Positions 10,981 to 20,560 are shown, numbered from the stretch's first letter. The stretch: DNA of 64,000 nt from Marivirga arenosa (GCF_030503875.2 NZ_CP129968.2:2630001-2694000); one strand, 5' to 3'. Numbers and translations: made by a program. Notes: generated by a model from the letters alone, not told the origin.

Positions 10981-12468
10981 ATGGAGCATTATGATTTAGT
11001 GATAATCGGGGCTGGTCCTTCTGGCTATGCTGCTGCCATGCGAGCAGTGGATTTTAAAAAGAAAACTTTATTAATAGAGAAAAGCACTTTAGGAGGTGCT
11101 GGTGTTAAAAATGGAGCCTTATCCTCCAAAACATTATGGGAGCTTTCAAGAGATATGCTAGCGTTCAGAAAAAACTTAGAGCGCTATCATCTAGAGCCAC
11201 CAAAGGCAGTGTGGCATGAAATACAAACAGAGGTTCGAAAAGCTGTTCATGAAAGAATATCACTTTATCAGTCTCATTTAAACGAACTTGAAGCTAATCC
11301 TAAATACTCTAATTACATCCATTATGTGGAAGGAGAAGCCTGCATAGAAAGTGATCATATTGTTTCAATCAGTACCTTAACGGAAGATTTACTAGTAGAA
11401 ACTGATTATATCATAATTGCTACGGGAAGCAGGCCAAGACATTTACCCAACATCCCTATTGATGAAAAATATATTCTAACCAGTGATGGGATTGAAAACA
11501 TGGATGATTTCCCAGAAAGTATGGTAATAGTGGGTGCTGGAGTGATAGGATGTGAATATGCTACAATCTTTTCTGGTTTTGGCCAAACTAAAGTATATCT
11601 AATTGATAAAGGCGATACAATCCTTCCCTTTGAAGATCCGGATGTAGTAGCTGTTATTGAAAAGAATCTGGAATCTCATGGAGTTCATATTCATAGGAAT
11701 TCTTCTCTATCGGAAATTGAAACTAAAGATGGTAAAGTCATTTATAAACTTGACTTTGCTGATGGCGAACAAAAAACCTTTACGGTTGACAAGGCTTTGG
11801 TTTCAGTGGGAAGAGTGCCTAATTATGAAAATATCTGGAAAGATGCGGTTCCTATAAAGATGGGGAAAAGAGGAGTTGAAGATCATGAAACTCATACTTC
11901 TGTGAATAACATCTATGCAGTGGGTGATATTACAGCTGACATTAATTTGGTAAATGTTGGGGAACTAGAAGGTCGATATGCGGTTGAGAAAATATTTGGC
12001 GAACCAAAGAAGAAACTGGTTTATGAAAATATCAGCACCATTATGTTCTTAAATCCTGAAGTAGCGGGAGTTGGATACAATGAAAAATCTGCTCAGGAAA
12101 AAGGATTAAATTATAGAGTGGTTACCACTGATTATTCAACTATTGCGAGAGCTACAGCTAAGCGTAATACACAAGGATTTATCAAATTACTGGTGACAGA
12201 TGATGATGAGATGAAAATATTGGGAATGCGGGTTGTGGGTGAACAAGCATCTGCAGCCATCCAAGCCGTTGCCTTACTTATCAGCATGAACAAAGGCATT
12301 GAAGAATTAGCTGAATGTGTACATCCCCATCCTTCCATTACTGAAGGGATACAGGAAAGTGTAAGAGCACTTTTAGGCAAGTCCATCTTAAAATCGGGCT
12401 TACTGAAAGGAAAAGTAAGTTGTTATTGCTACGATTGCCAAAAAATGGAGAAAGTAAGCATGTATTAA
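10981..12468 (+). CDS. Lipoamide-dehydrogenase/transhydrogenase-like flavoprotein lacking the redox disulfide
   Basis: The 495-residue protein has the full class-I pyridine nucleotide-disulfide oxidoreductase fold: FAD motif GAGPSG (about residues 10-15), a second dinucleotide motif GAGVIGCEYATIF, an FAD segment (YAVGDIT) and a C-terminal dimerisation domain. The active-site motif GGxCxNxGCxPSK is replaced by GGAGVKNGALSSK (38-50), so both redox cysteines are lost (G41, A46). The dimer-domain His-Glu pair is kept in HPHPSITE (H450, E455). The C-terminus has an added CYCYDC cluster (C481, C483, C486). Soluble transhydrogenase SthA also lacks one of the two cysteines, so NAD(P)H:acceptor or transhydrogenase activity is possible. 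True lipoamide dehydrogenase activity is unlikely. It stands alone. Confidence 0.82.
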   Translation: MEHYDLVIIGAGPSGYAAAMRAVDFKKKTLLIEKSTLGGAGVKNGALSSKTLWELSRDMLAFRKNLERYHLEPPKAVWHEIQTEVRKAVHERISLYQSHLNELEANPKYSNYIHYVEGEACIESDHIVSISTLTEDLLVETDYIIIATGSRPRHLPNIPIDEKYILTSDGIENMDDFPESMVIVGAGVIGCEYATIFSGFGQTKVYLIDKGDTILPFEDPDVVAVIEKNLESHGVHIHRNSSLSEIETKDGKVIYKLDFADGEQKTFTVDKALVSVGRVPNYENIWKDAVPIKMGKRGVEDHETHTSVNNIYAVGDITADINLVNVGELEGRYAVEKIFGEPKKKLVYENISTIMFLNPEVAGVGYNEKSAQEKGLNYRVVTTDYSTIARATAKRNTQGFIKLLVTDDDEMKILGMRVVGEQASAAIQAVALLISMNKGIEELAECVHPHPSITEGIQESVRALLGKSILKSGLLKGKVSCYCYDCQKMEKVSMY

Positions 12469-12582
12469 TCAATCATCCCTTTCCTTAATCTAGTTTATGA
12501 ATTAGTAGATCAGGGGGTGGATTAAAAACAGTATTCTAACAAAAAGAATGGATCAGAGTTTAGACTAAAAAAATTTACACCC

Positions 12583-13326
12583 ATGAAAAATTATATACTA
12601 GTACTTTTTACTCTTTTGTCATTCGGCTTAAAAGCTCAGGATGTAATCAAAACAAATAAAGGCGAAATTAAAATTCATCCTATAGTACACGGTACTTTAG
12701 CTTTGGAATATAATGGCATGACCCTTTATGTCGATCCTTATGGAGGTGCAGAAGGTTTCTCTGGATTAAATGATGCTGATTTAATACTAATAACCGATAT
12801 CCATGGTGATCATTTAAATCCTAATACCTTAAAAGCACTAAATACTTCAAATTCTCATTTCATTGTTCCTCAGGCGGTGGCCGATCAAATGGAGGCAATT
12901 GATAATAAATCAATTGAGATTTTAGATAATGGAAAAGCTACTCAATTTAAGGATATTAACATAAAAGCAATTCCTATGTATAATCTTCCTGAATCTGAAG
13001 ATTCAAGACATACTAAAGGAAGAGGAAATGGTTACATTCTTAGTATCGCAAATAAGACTATATATATTTCAGGTGACACAGAAGATATAGTAGAAATGCG
13101 TTCGCTTAAGAAGATTGATGTGGCATTCGTTTGCATGAATTTACCTTATACAATGGATGTTGAATCCGCAGCAGATGCAGTAAGTGAATTCAAACCAGCT
13201 GTTGTTTATCCTTATCATTACAGAGGCCAAGGAGGCTTATCCGATGTAGAAAAATTTAAATCCATTGTGAATAATAACACCAAGAAAGTCGAAGTAAGAC
13301 TTAGAAATTGGTATCCTTCAAATTAA
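12583..13326 (+). CDS. Secreted metallo-beta-lactamase-fold hydrolase (UlaG-like)
   Basis: The 247-residue protein has a signal peptide (MKNYILVLFTLLSFGLKAQ) and a metallo-beta-lactamase fold. The metal motif reads TDIHGDHLN (72-77), where the first His of HxHxDH is Asp. The rest is kept: H74, D76, H77, a later SGDTED segment, and YPYHYRGQ near the C-terminus. A similar DIH variant occurs in some UlaG-like proteins, so activity is not ruled out. It is probably a periplasmic hydrolase with unknown substrate. A hairpin follows 31 bases after the stop. Confidence 0.82.
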   Translation: MKNYILVLFTLLSFGLKAQDVIKTNKGEIKIHPIVHGTLALEYNGMTLYVDPYGGAEGFSGLNDADLILITDIHGDHLNPNTLKALNTSNSHFIVPQAVADQMEAIDNKSIEILDNGKATQFKDINIKAIPMYNLPESEDSRHTKGRGNGYILSIANKTIYISGDTEDIVEMRSLKKIDVAFVCMNLPYTMDVESAADAVSEFKPAVVYPYHYRGQGGLSDVEKFKSIVNNNTKKVEVRLRNWYPSN

Positions 13327-13357
13327 GAAGTTGAATTCAAAATAATTTTTAATAAAT

Positions 13358-13380
13358 TGAGGGTTCTGAAGAGACCCTCA
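13358..13380 (+). promoter_or_regulatory. Hairpin just before the TPR/SpoIIE gene
   Basis: TGAGGGT and ACCCTCA form a 7-bp stem with a 9-base loop, ending four bases before ATG 13385. No clear U-run follows, so it is either a weak terminator of the upstream gene or a structure that limits translation of the downstream one. Confidence 0.4.
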
Positions 13381-13384
13381 GTTT

Positions 13385-15421
13385 ATGTTTTCAAGATTTT
13401 TATTACTTCTTTTCTATACATTTTTGTTGCCTTTAGCAGCAATAAGCCAAACAGATAGTCTTAAGAATTTATTAAAGCAGGATATACCTGACAATACCCG
13501 TATTCACGTATATGATGAATTATTGTATAGCCTGAGTACTTCTGAACCTTCTCAAGCGATTTATTACGGAAATAAAGGGCTTGAACTAGCCAGAAAAAAT
13601 AATGACAAAATATCCGAAATTTCATTATTAAATAATTTAGGTATCTCCTATTATGGTTTAGGTGATTATGAAAAAACACTCGATTATTTTCTGCAAGTCT
13701 TAGATATTGAAAAAGATTTGGACAATCCTACTTCCTTATCGAGAGCCATGAATAATGTAGGGATTATTTTTGATGAAATTGGGAGGCTTGACAAATCCAC
13801 TGAGTATTACGAAAAATCATTAGAAATTAAACGTGAATTAAAGGACACTGCAGGTATTTCCAATACTATGAGTAATCTCGGTTTGCTATATCTAAAACGG
13901 AAAATTCCTGAAAAAGCGATAGATTATTTCAGACAGTGCTATAATATAGATAAAAGGCAAAATAATACAGTTGGGATATACAATTCCCTTCATAATATAG
14001 GGATTTACCATAAAGATTTTGGTAATGATGATTCAGCCGTTTACTATCTAGAAAAAGCATTGCTAGCAGTACCTACTGGGGAGCAGAATTATGACAAAGT
14101 ATATATTATAAAAAGTTTGGCTGAAAGCTATCTAAATATAGATGATTTAAAAAATTCAGAGCGCTACTTTAAAATAGCCATAGAAGCCGCCAAATCAATA
14201 CAGGCACTTGAGGTATTAAAACAAGCTTATAAAGGATTATCAAATATTTATGAGCAAAAAAATGAATTTGAAAAGTCATTAAAGGCCTACAAAAATTTCA
14301 AACTATTAAATGACTCTATCTTTAACCAAGATTTCAACAATAAGGTATCCCAATTAGAAAGCAACTTTGAAATTCAATCAAAAGAAAAAGAAATTCAACT
14401 TCTAACGAACGAGGCGGAAATAACTAATCTTCAGTTGACAAGAAGAGAGAACAGTAATTATTTCTTAGCTGCTTTAGGAATACTTTTGTCTGTTTTGGCT
14501 TTTATAAGTTTCAATCGGTATCAGATTAAAAATAAAGCGCATAAGCAGTTAGAGATAAAAAATGATGAAATCAATCAGCAAAGGTCAGAAATAAAGGAAA
14601 ATAGAGATGAAATAGCAGCGCAAAGAGACAGCATACTCGAACAAAAACAAGCTCTGGAAGAAGTGAATGCTGAGACTTTAAAAAGTATCTGGTATGCGCA
14701 ACACATTCAAAAGGCAATTCTTCCTGACATCAATAAAATACGATCTGTTTTTCACGAGTTTTTCATGCTTTATCTACCCAAGTCAATCGTAAGTGGTGAC
14801 TTCTATTGGTTTACAGAAAGAAATAATAAAATCTACTTTGCGTTGGCGGATTGTACAGGTCATGGAATTCCAGGAGCCTTTATGACGGTTATGGCTAATG
14901 ATTTATTAACTAGCATTGTAAACCAGCAAGGGGTCGAAGATTGCGCTGAAATACTATATAAATTAGACCAGACTGTTTTGAACAGCTTACAATATAAAGA
15001 AAACTCCTCCAATGACGGTTTAGACATTGCCCTTTTATGTTTTGACTTAAAGAATAGAAACTTGAGTTTTTCTGGGGCTAGTATGGATCTCTTAATCTAT
15101 CAAGATAAAGGTTGGCATACTTTCAAAGGAGAAAGATTTTCAATTGGAGGTTTAAAAGAACCTAATCAAAAACAAGCTGTCAGTTTAAACATTGATTTAA
15201 AGGAAGATACTCATATCTATATTTATACCGATGGATTTGTAGATCAATTTGGTGGAGAGTTTGATAAAAAATTCATGCGGATGAGATTGAGGTCTTTATT
15301 GGATGAGATTAAATTACTTTCATTTGAAAAACAAAAAGAAAAGTTAGAGCACGCAATATTAGAATGGAAAGGCAATTCAGAACAGACCGATGATATCAGT
15401 ATTACTGGTATTAGAATATAA
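13385..15421 (+). CDS. TPR sensor with SpoIIE/PP2C-type phosphatase domain
   Basis: The 678-residue protein is modular: signal peptide (about 1-21, ending AAISQ), five to seven tetratricopeptide repeats (about 40-330, for example ISLLNNLGISYYGLGDYEKT), one transmembrane helix (about 360-378), a coiled coil (about 390-430) and a C-terminal SpoIIE phosphatase domain (about 435-678). Metal-binding acidic residues are visible in VSGDFYWF and ADCTGHGIPGAF, with TDDIS near the end. By family it dephosphorylates an anti-sigma-factor antagonist or similar Ser/Thr phosphoprotein in the cytoplasm in response to a periplasmic signal read by the TPRs. No partner anti-sigma gene is adjacent. This architecture is frequent in Cytophagales. 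Confidence 0.9.
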   Translation: MFSRFLLLLFYTFLLPLAAISQTDSLKNLLKQDIPDNTRIHVYDELLYSLSTSEPSQAIYYGNKGLELARKNNDKISEISLLNNLGISYYGLGDYEKTLDYFLQVLDIEKDLDNPTSLSRAMNNVGIIFDEIGRLDKSTEYYEKSLEIKRELKDTAGISNTMSNLGLLYLKRKIPEKAIDYFRQCYNIDKRQNNTVGIYNSLHNIGIYHKDFGNDDSAVYYLEKALLAVPTGEQNYDKVYIIKSLAESYLNIDDLKNSERYFKIAIEAAKSIQALEVLKQAYKGLSNIYEQKNEFEKSLKAYKNFKLLNDSIFNQDFNNKVSQLESNFEIQSKEKEIQLLTNEAEITNLQLTRRENSNYFLAALGILLSVLAFISFNRYQIKNKAHKQLEIKNDEINQQRSEIKENRDEIAAQRDSILEQKQALEEVNAETLKSIWYAQHIQKAILPDINKIRSVFHEFFMLYLPKSIVSGDFYWFTERNNKIYFALADCTGHGIPGAFMTVMANDLLTSIVNQQGVEDCAEILYKLDQTVLNSLQYKENSSNDGLDIALLCFDLKNRNLSFSGASMDLLIYQDKGWHTFKGERFSIGGLKEPNQKQAVSLNIDLKEDTHIYIYTDGFVDQFGGEFDKKFMRMRLRSLLDEIKLLSFEKQKEKLEHAILEWKGNSEQTDDISITGIRI

Positions 15422-15450
15422 AAAAAGCCCATCTAATTAGAGATGAGCTT
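15421..15450 (-). terminator. Terminator of tex
   Basis: AAGCCCATCT and AGATGAGCTT form a 10-bp stem with one mismatch and an AATTAG loop. Read on the minus strand it is followed by a run of six T, so it ends tex transcription. It lies between convergent genes. Confidence 0.8.
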
Positions 15451-15477
15451 AAAATGTTAGTAAGGATTATTGGTTAA

Positions 15478-17721
15478 TTAACTAAACTTCCCTTTTAAAG
15501 CAGCTAATTTAGCTTGAAGATCACCGTCAGCCGATTGCTCTTCATTCTTGCGTTTAAATTTACCCTTAGGCTTTTCATCTGCTTGTTTCTTAAAAGGGTC
15601 TTTTTTCATAGATAATGAAATCCTTTTTCGACTTGCATCTACTTCTAAAACAGTAACTTCTACCTTCTGAGCTACATTCACGATCTCAGCTGGATTGCTC
15701 ACAAATTTATCAGCCAAATGACTTACATGAACTAATCCATCTTGGTGAACTCCTACATCCACAAAAGCACCGAAATTGGTAATATTAGTAACGATTCCTG
15801 GAAGCTTCATCCCCACTTGTAAATCACTCATCTCATTTACACCCTCTGTAAAAGAGAAGGCTTCAAATTGCTCTCTAGGGTCACGACCCGGCTTTGCCAA
15901 CTCTTGCATGATATCCTGTAAGGTTGGCAAACCAACTGATTCCGTAACATATTGCTTCATGTCTAACTTCTCACGCAATTCATTACTGCTCATTAGGTCT
16001 GTTATAGATGCATGCACATCCTTAGCCATTTTATTTACTAAATCATAGCGCTCTGGGTGAACCGCGCTACTATCTAAAGGATTTTCAGCATTGCTGATGC
16101 GTAAGAAACCAGCCGCTTGCTCAAAAGCTTTATCTCCTAAACGAGGCACCTTTTTCAAATCCTCTTTGCTTTTGAAAGCACCATTTTCATTTCTGTACTT
16201 TACAATGTTTTCAGCGATTGATGGCCCTAAACCTGACACATAAGTCAATAATTGCTTACTAGCCGTATTTAATTCCACTCCCACATTATTCACACAGCTC
16301 ACTACTGTATCATCAAGGCCTGCTTTTAATAAATTTTGATCCACATCATGCTGGTACTGACCTACTCCTATTGATTTCGCATCAATCTTCACTAATTCAG
16401 CAAGCGGATCCATTAATCTTCTACCTATAGACACAGCTCCTCTTACTGTAAGATCATACTCTTTAAACTCTTCTCTAGCTACTTCAGATGCAGAATAAAC
16501 AGAAGCACCACTTTCATTCACCATCACAACCGTTACTGAACTTGGTAAGCCAATCGAATTGACAAACTTCTCTGTTTCTCTTCCAGCAGTACCATTTCCG
16601 ATAGCAATGGCTTCAATATTATATTTGTCTACTAACTGTAGTATTAAGGCAGCAGCTTTTGCAGTTTGTCTTTGCGGTTCATGAGGGAAAATAGCCTCAT
16701 TGAATAATAATTGACCCTGACGATCAAGGCAAACTAATTTACATCCAGTTCTGAAACCAGGATCGACCGCCATCACATTTTTCTGCCCCATAGGAGCAGC
16801 TAAAAGCAACTGTCTAAGATTGTCTGAAAATACTTTTATCGCCTCTTCATCTGCTTTCTTTTTAGTATAGATTCGAATTTCAGTTTCCATACTTGGCTTT
16901 AGTAATCGCTTATAAGCATCTGCAATAGCCATTCTCACCTGCTCTCCAGCCTCATTATCCGCTTTCACGAAATGCTTTTCCATAATGAATAAAGCATCTG
17001 CTTCTTCAGGACTAATATCCAGCATCAGAATCATTTCTTTCTCTCCTCTCCTCATGGCCAGTACTCTATGAGATGGCGCAGTTTTCACATTCTCTTCCCA
17101 CTCGAAATAATCTTTATATTTCTGGCCTTCGGTTTCCTTACCACTTAGCACCTTAGAACGGAACATTCCTTTTTCAAGGAATAACTCACGAATATCTTCA
17201 CGTAATTCGGCATTTTCATTTGCCCATTCTGCAATGATATCTCTTGCTCCATGCAAAGCTGCCTCAGCGTTTTCAACCTCTTTTTCCTCATCTATAAATT
17301 TTGCGGCTTCTCCTTCCACATCAATATTTCCCTGCTCGAAAATTAACTTCGCTAAAGGCTCAAGCCCTTTCTCTCTTGCAATAGTGGCTTTAGTTCTTCT
17401 CTTAGGCTTATAAGGAAGGTAAATATCTTCCAGCTTAGCCATTGTTTCAGCGGCATTAATTTCCTTCTCTAATTCAGGTGTTAATTTCTCTTGTTCCTTA
17501 ATGGATTTCAAGATAGCTTCTCTTCGCTTATCTAAATCACGTAATTGTTGTACTCTATCACGCACATCGGCAACAGCCACCTCATCTAAACTACCCGTTG
17601 CTTCTTTACGATAACGAGAAATGAAAGGAACCGTAGCCCCTCCATCTAATAATTCAACTACCGCTTTAACTTGCTGCGGACGAACATTTAATTCTCCCGC
17701 TATTTTAATGATATGATCCAT
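15478..17721 (-). CDS. tex: Tex-family RNA-binding transcription accessory protein
   Basis: The 747-residue protein has the full Tex layout: helical N-terminal domain with VPFISRYRKEATG, a YqgF-like RNase H fold (about 325-450, with NVMAVDPGFRTGCK and IAIGNGTAGRETE), helix-hairpin-helix repeats (GLGPSIAENIVKYRNENG) and a C-terminal S1 domain (about 640-710, GIVTNITNFGAFVDVGVHQ). A Lys-rich tail follows. Length fits the family (about 720-780). Tex binds single-stranded nucleic acid and affects transcription and RNA turnover. The gene is single, ends at a terminator, and is preceded by a repeat-rich gap before trpS. Confidence 0.96.
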   Translation of the reverse strand: MDHIIKIAGELNVRPQQVKAVVELLDGGATVPFISRYRKEATGSLDEVAVADVRDRVQQLRDLDKRREAILKSIKEQEKLTPELEKEINAAETMAKLEDIYLPYKPKRRTKATIAREKGLEPLAKLIFEQGNIDVEGEAAKFIDEEKEVENAEAALHGARDIIAEWANENAELREDIRELFLEKGMFRSKVLSGKETEGQKYKDYFEWEENVKTAPSHRVLAMRRGEKEMILMLDISPEEADALFIMEKHFVKADNEAGEQVRMAIADAYKRLLKPSMETEIRIYTKKKADEEAIKVFSDNLRQLLLAAPMGQKNVMAVDPGFRTGCKLVCLDRQGQLLFNEAIFPHEPQRQTAKAAALILQLVDKYNIEAIAIGNGTAGRETEKFVNSIGLPSSVTVVMVNESGASVYSASEVAREEFKEYDLTVRGAVSIGRRLMDPLAELVKIDAKSIGVGQYQHDVDQNLLKAGLDDTVVSCVNNVGVELNTASKQLLTYVSGLGPSIAENIVKYRNENGAFKSKEDLKKVPRLGDKAFEQAAGFLRISNAENPLDSSAVHPERYDLVNKMAKDVHASITDLMSSNELREKLDMKQYVTESVGLPTLQDIMQELAKPGRDPREQFEAFSFTEGVNEMSDLQVGMKLPGIVTNITNFGAFVDVGVHQDGLVHVSHLADKFVSNPAEIVNVAQKVEVTVLEVDASRKRISLSMKKDPFKKQADEKPKGKFKRKNEEQSADGDLQAKLAALKGKFS

Positions 17722-17734
17722 ATTTTTATTTTAA

Positions 17735-17920
17735 GACACTAGAAGCTAGATACTAGATTCTAGACTTTATATTAATTAATAGATTATAAATATTAGAAGT
17801 ATATTCTAGACTTTTAATTATAATTTTATTTGCAGTATAAAGTCTGACCCTTGGTACTGACTTTATCACCTTATTTTCTTAAATTTTTTTTCTTGTATCT
17901 AGACTATAGAATCTAGATTC
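17735..17920. repeat. TCTAGA-rich intergenic repeats between tex and trpS
   Basis: This 200-base gap carries several copies of short related motifs: TCTAGACTTTA at 17759 and 17805, TCTAGACTATAG at 17899, plus CTAGATAC and CTAGATTC in both orientations. The two ends are partly inverted copies of each other. It looks like a degraded palindromic intergenic repeat; no gene or clear promoter is seen. Confidence 0.5.
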
Positions 17921-17924
17921 TTCT

Positions 17925-18893
17925 TTAAAATCCTAAGACTTTCCTAACTCTAGCTAATGTTTTATCTGCAATTTCAGCTGCTTTGGCTTCTCCTTTTTCA
18001 AGCTTTTTGTGCAGCTCATCAAGGTTATCCATATAGTGGTTATAAAGCTCTCTTTCTTTTGAATATTTCTCTACGATCAACTCATATAAGGCTTGCTTGG
18101 CATGTCCATAACCATAATTTCCACCTTCATAATTTTGACGCATTTCTGCAGTTTGATCGTCTGAAGCTAATAACTTATAGATATTAAAAACATTGCAGGT
18201 ATCCGGATTTTTAGGTTCCTCCATTGGCGTAGAGTCTGTAACAATCTTCATTACATTCTTTCTAAGCTTCTTATCAGTCTGGAAAATATCAATTGTATTT
18301 CCGTAGGATTTACTCATTTTTTGTCCATCCGTTCCTGGAATGGTCATGATATGCTCATCGATTCTAGCCTCTGGCAATACAAATACGTCTCCATATCGGT
18401 GATTAAATCCACTGGCAATATCACGCGTCATTTCAAGATGCTGCTTTTGGTCCTTCCCTACCGGAACTATATCCGCATCATATAAAATGATATCGCATGC
18501 CATTAAAACCGGATAGGTGAATAGCCCTGCGTTTACATCCGACAAACGATCGGATTTATCTTTGAAAGAATGGGCATTAGCCAACATTGGAAAAGGTGTA
18601 TAACAGCTCATATACCAATTGAGCTCCGTTACCTGCGGTACCATCGACTGTCTGTAAAATAGATTTTTGTCCGTATCAAAGCCAAAAGCTAACCAAGCAG
18701 CCGCAACTGCATTAACATTTTCCTTTCTTACCTCCGCATCTTTAATTGTGGTTAAAGAGTGAAGGTCCGCTATGAAAAAGAAACTTTCGTTTTTTGGATC
18801 TTGTGATAATTTTATGGCAGGAATGATTGCACCTAATAAATTACCCAAATGTGGTTTTCCTGAACTCTGAATACCGGTTAATATTCTTGACAT
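17925..18893 (-). CDS. trpS: Tryptophanyl-tRNA synthetase
   Basis: The 322-residue class-I synthetase carries the HIGH-type motif in SSGKPHLGNLLGA (about 10-22) and the KMSKS loop in GTDGQKMSKSYGNT. The tryptophan-pocket region (DIVPVGKDQKQHLEMTRDIA) is also typical. It charges tRNA-Trp with tryptophan using ATP. The length is normal for bacterial TrpS (about 325-335). It starts one base after the end of the doxX-type gene on the same strand, so the two are probably co-transcribed. Confidence 0.97.
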   Translation of the reverse strand: MSRILTGIQSSGKPHLGNLLGAIIPAIKLSQDPKNESFFFIADLHSLTTIKDAEVRKENVNAVAAAWLAFGFDTDKNLFYRQSMVPQVTELNWYMSCYTPFPMLANAHSFKDKSDRLSDVNAGLFTYPVLMACDIILYDADIVPVGKDQKQHLEMTRDIASGFNHRYGDVFVLPEARIDEHIMTIPGTDGQKMSKSYGNTIDIFQTDKKLRKNVMKIVTDSTPMEEPKNPDTCNVFNIYKLLASDDQTAEMRQNYEGGNYGYGHAKQALYELIVEKYSKERELYNHYMDNLDELHKKLEKGEAKAAEIADKTLARVRKVLGF

Positions 18894-18894
18894 T

Positions 18895-19281
18895 TTATTT
18901 ATTTTTCTTTCTAATTATTTTATCTAAACTGAAATCGCCCCCACCATTTAAAGCCGTTACTGCAAATATTGAAGCATACATTAAACCTAATTCTTGCTTG
19001 GCAAAGGGATCACCACCATGAACGATTAAAGCGGCCACTAACATGGTGAATAAAACAGGTACACTTGCCAAACGAGTATAAAGCCCCAAAGCTACTAATA
19101 TTGCACATACAAATTCAGCAAAAACCGTAGCAATTAAGCTAACTTCTTCTCCTAAGCCAATAGGATCAGCAAAGCTAAAATCACCATTTAATAACTTCAT
19201 GAATTTAGGATAACCGTGGGTCAGCATCATCAATCCTCCTGCTAACCTTAAAATTAATAGACTTATGTTTTTGAAAGGCAT
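18895..19281 (-). CDS. DoxX-family membrane protein
   Basis: The 128-residue protein has four hydrophobic helices. It carries the DoxX pattern LILRLAGGLMMLTHGYPKF in the first helix, FAEFVCAILVALGLYTRLAS in the middle and a final helix before a Lys-rich tail (RKKNK). DoxX proteins are small inner-membrane proteins tied to quinone or thiol redox processes, but most are uncharacterised. It directly precedes trpS with one base between them. The link to TrpS is probably only transcriptional. Confidence 0.9.
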   Translation of the reverse strand: MPFKNISLLILRLAGGLMMLTHGYPKFMKLLNGDFSFADPIGLGEEVSLIATVFAEFVCAILVALGLYTRLASVPVLFTMLVAALIVHGGDPFAKQELGLMYASIFAVTALNGGGDFSLDKIIRKKNK

Positions 19282-19399
19282 TTTAAATAACTTATTAAAT
19301 TTAAAATTTAATTTTTCTCACTTCATATGAAATCCATAAAAAATGATTCCTCAAATGAAGAAAGAATTGTATATCTTGGCTTAACCAAAAAACGAATTT

Positions 19400-20503
19400 A
19401 TGAAGAATATCCATTTGTTTAAAAGTACCCTTGCGATAGTTTTTCTATTTTTTATCCACATTGCGGTCTTCGCACAAAATAATAAAGGTAAAATCACATT
19501 CGTAGATGAAGCCCACGATTTTGGTACTATTGAAGAAGCGAGTGGAATGGCTAAATACACCTTTAAATTTGTAAATTCTAGTCCGGATTCTATACGACTT
19601 ACTTCCGTTAGAGCCTCTTGCGGATGTACCACCCCTTATTGGGAAAAGGATGTTTTGATGCCAGGCGATAGCGGTAAGATTGAAGTTGCCTACAATCCCT
19701 TAAACAGACCCGGTAAATTTAATAAAACGGTAACCATTAGAACTACAGGTCAACCTTCTACCAAGATTTTAAGAATATCAGGATATGTAAAGCCTAAGCC
19801 AAAGAGCATAGAAGATGAATATGCAACTGAAATAGGTGGGATTCGAATGAGAAGTAAATTTATCAATTTTGGTAATATCACCACTGAAAAGCCTATTACT
19901 AAAAAGATAGAACTTTATAACCAATCTGAAGACACCATCAACATCTTAGATCGCTTTGTGTCGGCTGACTTTATATCGGTAAGCAAAACTCCTGTTATGA
20001 TTCCACCGAAGGAAGCCAAGGAAATTGAGGTGACTTATATGCCTAAGATGAGAAATGAATTGGGTTTTGTAAATGATCCGTTAACCATTTTTACTGATGA
20101 ACTGGAAAATAGCAATAAAGCCCTTAATGTGGTGGCTACGATTAATGAATACTTTCCTCCTATGACTGAGGAACAACTGTCGCAAGCCCCGCATATTGAA
20201 TTTGAAACCATGGAATATGATTTCGGACATATTGATGAAGGGGATCAAATGACGCATGTATTTCAATTTACCAATACCGGCAAAGACTCTTTAAATATTC
20301 GAAAAACCAAAACGACCTGTGGTTGTACCATATCAGAATTGAGCAAAATGGATTATGCAGCAGGAGAGTTAGGCGAGATAAAAGTATTATTCAATTCTAC
20401 AGGCAGAAGAGGAACCCAAATCAAAAGGATTACACTATTTACCAACGATCCTACTGCTCCCACTCAGGATTTGATCATTAAAGCCTACGTGCGCGACAAA
20501 TAA
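19400..20503 (+). CDS. Secreted protein with two DUF1573 domains
   Basis: The 367-residue protein has a signal peptide (about 1-25, ending AVFAQ) and two DUF1573 Ig-like domains, about 35-130 and 265-365. Both carry the family marks: HDFGTIEEASG or YDFGHIDEGDQ, then a conserved CGCT (ASCGCTTPYW and TTCGCTISE). A related beta-sandwich lies between them. DUF1573 proteins are common in Bacteroidota and are probably periplasmic or surface-attached, perhaps structural or adhesive; the function is unproven. The gene stands alone between doxX (divergent) and two terminator-like hairpins. Confidence 0.88.
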   Translation: MKNIHLFKSTLAIVFLFFIHIAVFAQNNKGKITFVDEAHDFGTIEEASGMAKYTFKFVNSSPDSIRLTSVRASCGCTTPYWEKDVLMPGDSGKIEVAYNPLNRPGKFNKTVTIRTTGQPSTKILRISGYVKPKPKSIEDEYATEIGGIRMRSKFINFGNITTEKPITKKIELYNQSEDTINILDRFVSADFISVSKTPVMIPPKEAKEIEVTYMPKMRNELGFVNDPLTIFTDELENSNKALNVVATINEYFPPMTEEQLSQAPHIEFETMEYDFGHIDEGDQMTHVFQFTNTGKDSLNIRKTKTTCGCTISELSKMDYAAGELGEIKVLFNSTGRRGTQIKRITLFTNDPTAPTQDLIIKAYVRDK

Positions 20504-20560
20504 TTTCATCACTTCAATATAAAATGCATCACTTTATTGCTAAAAGTAAAGCTGATGCAT

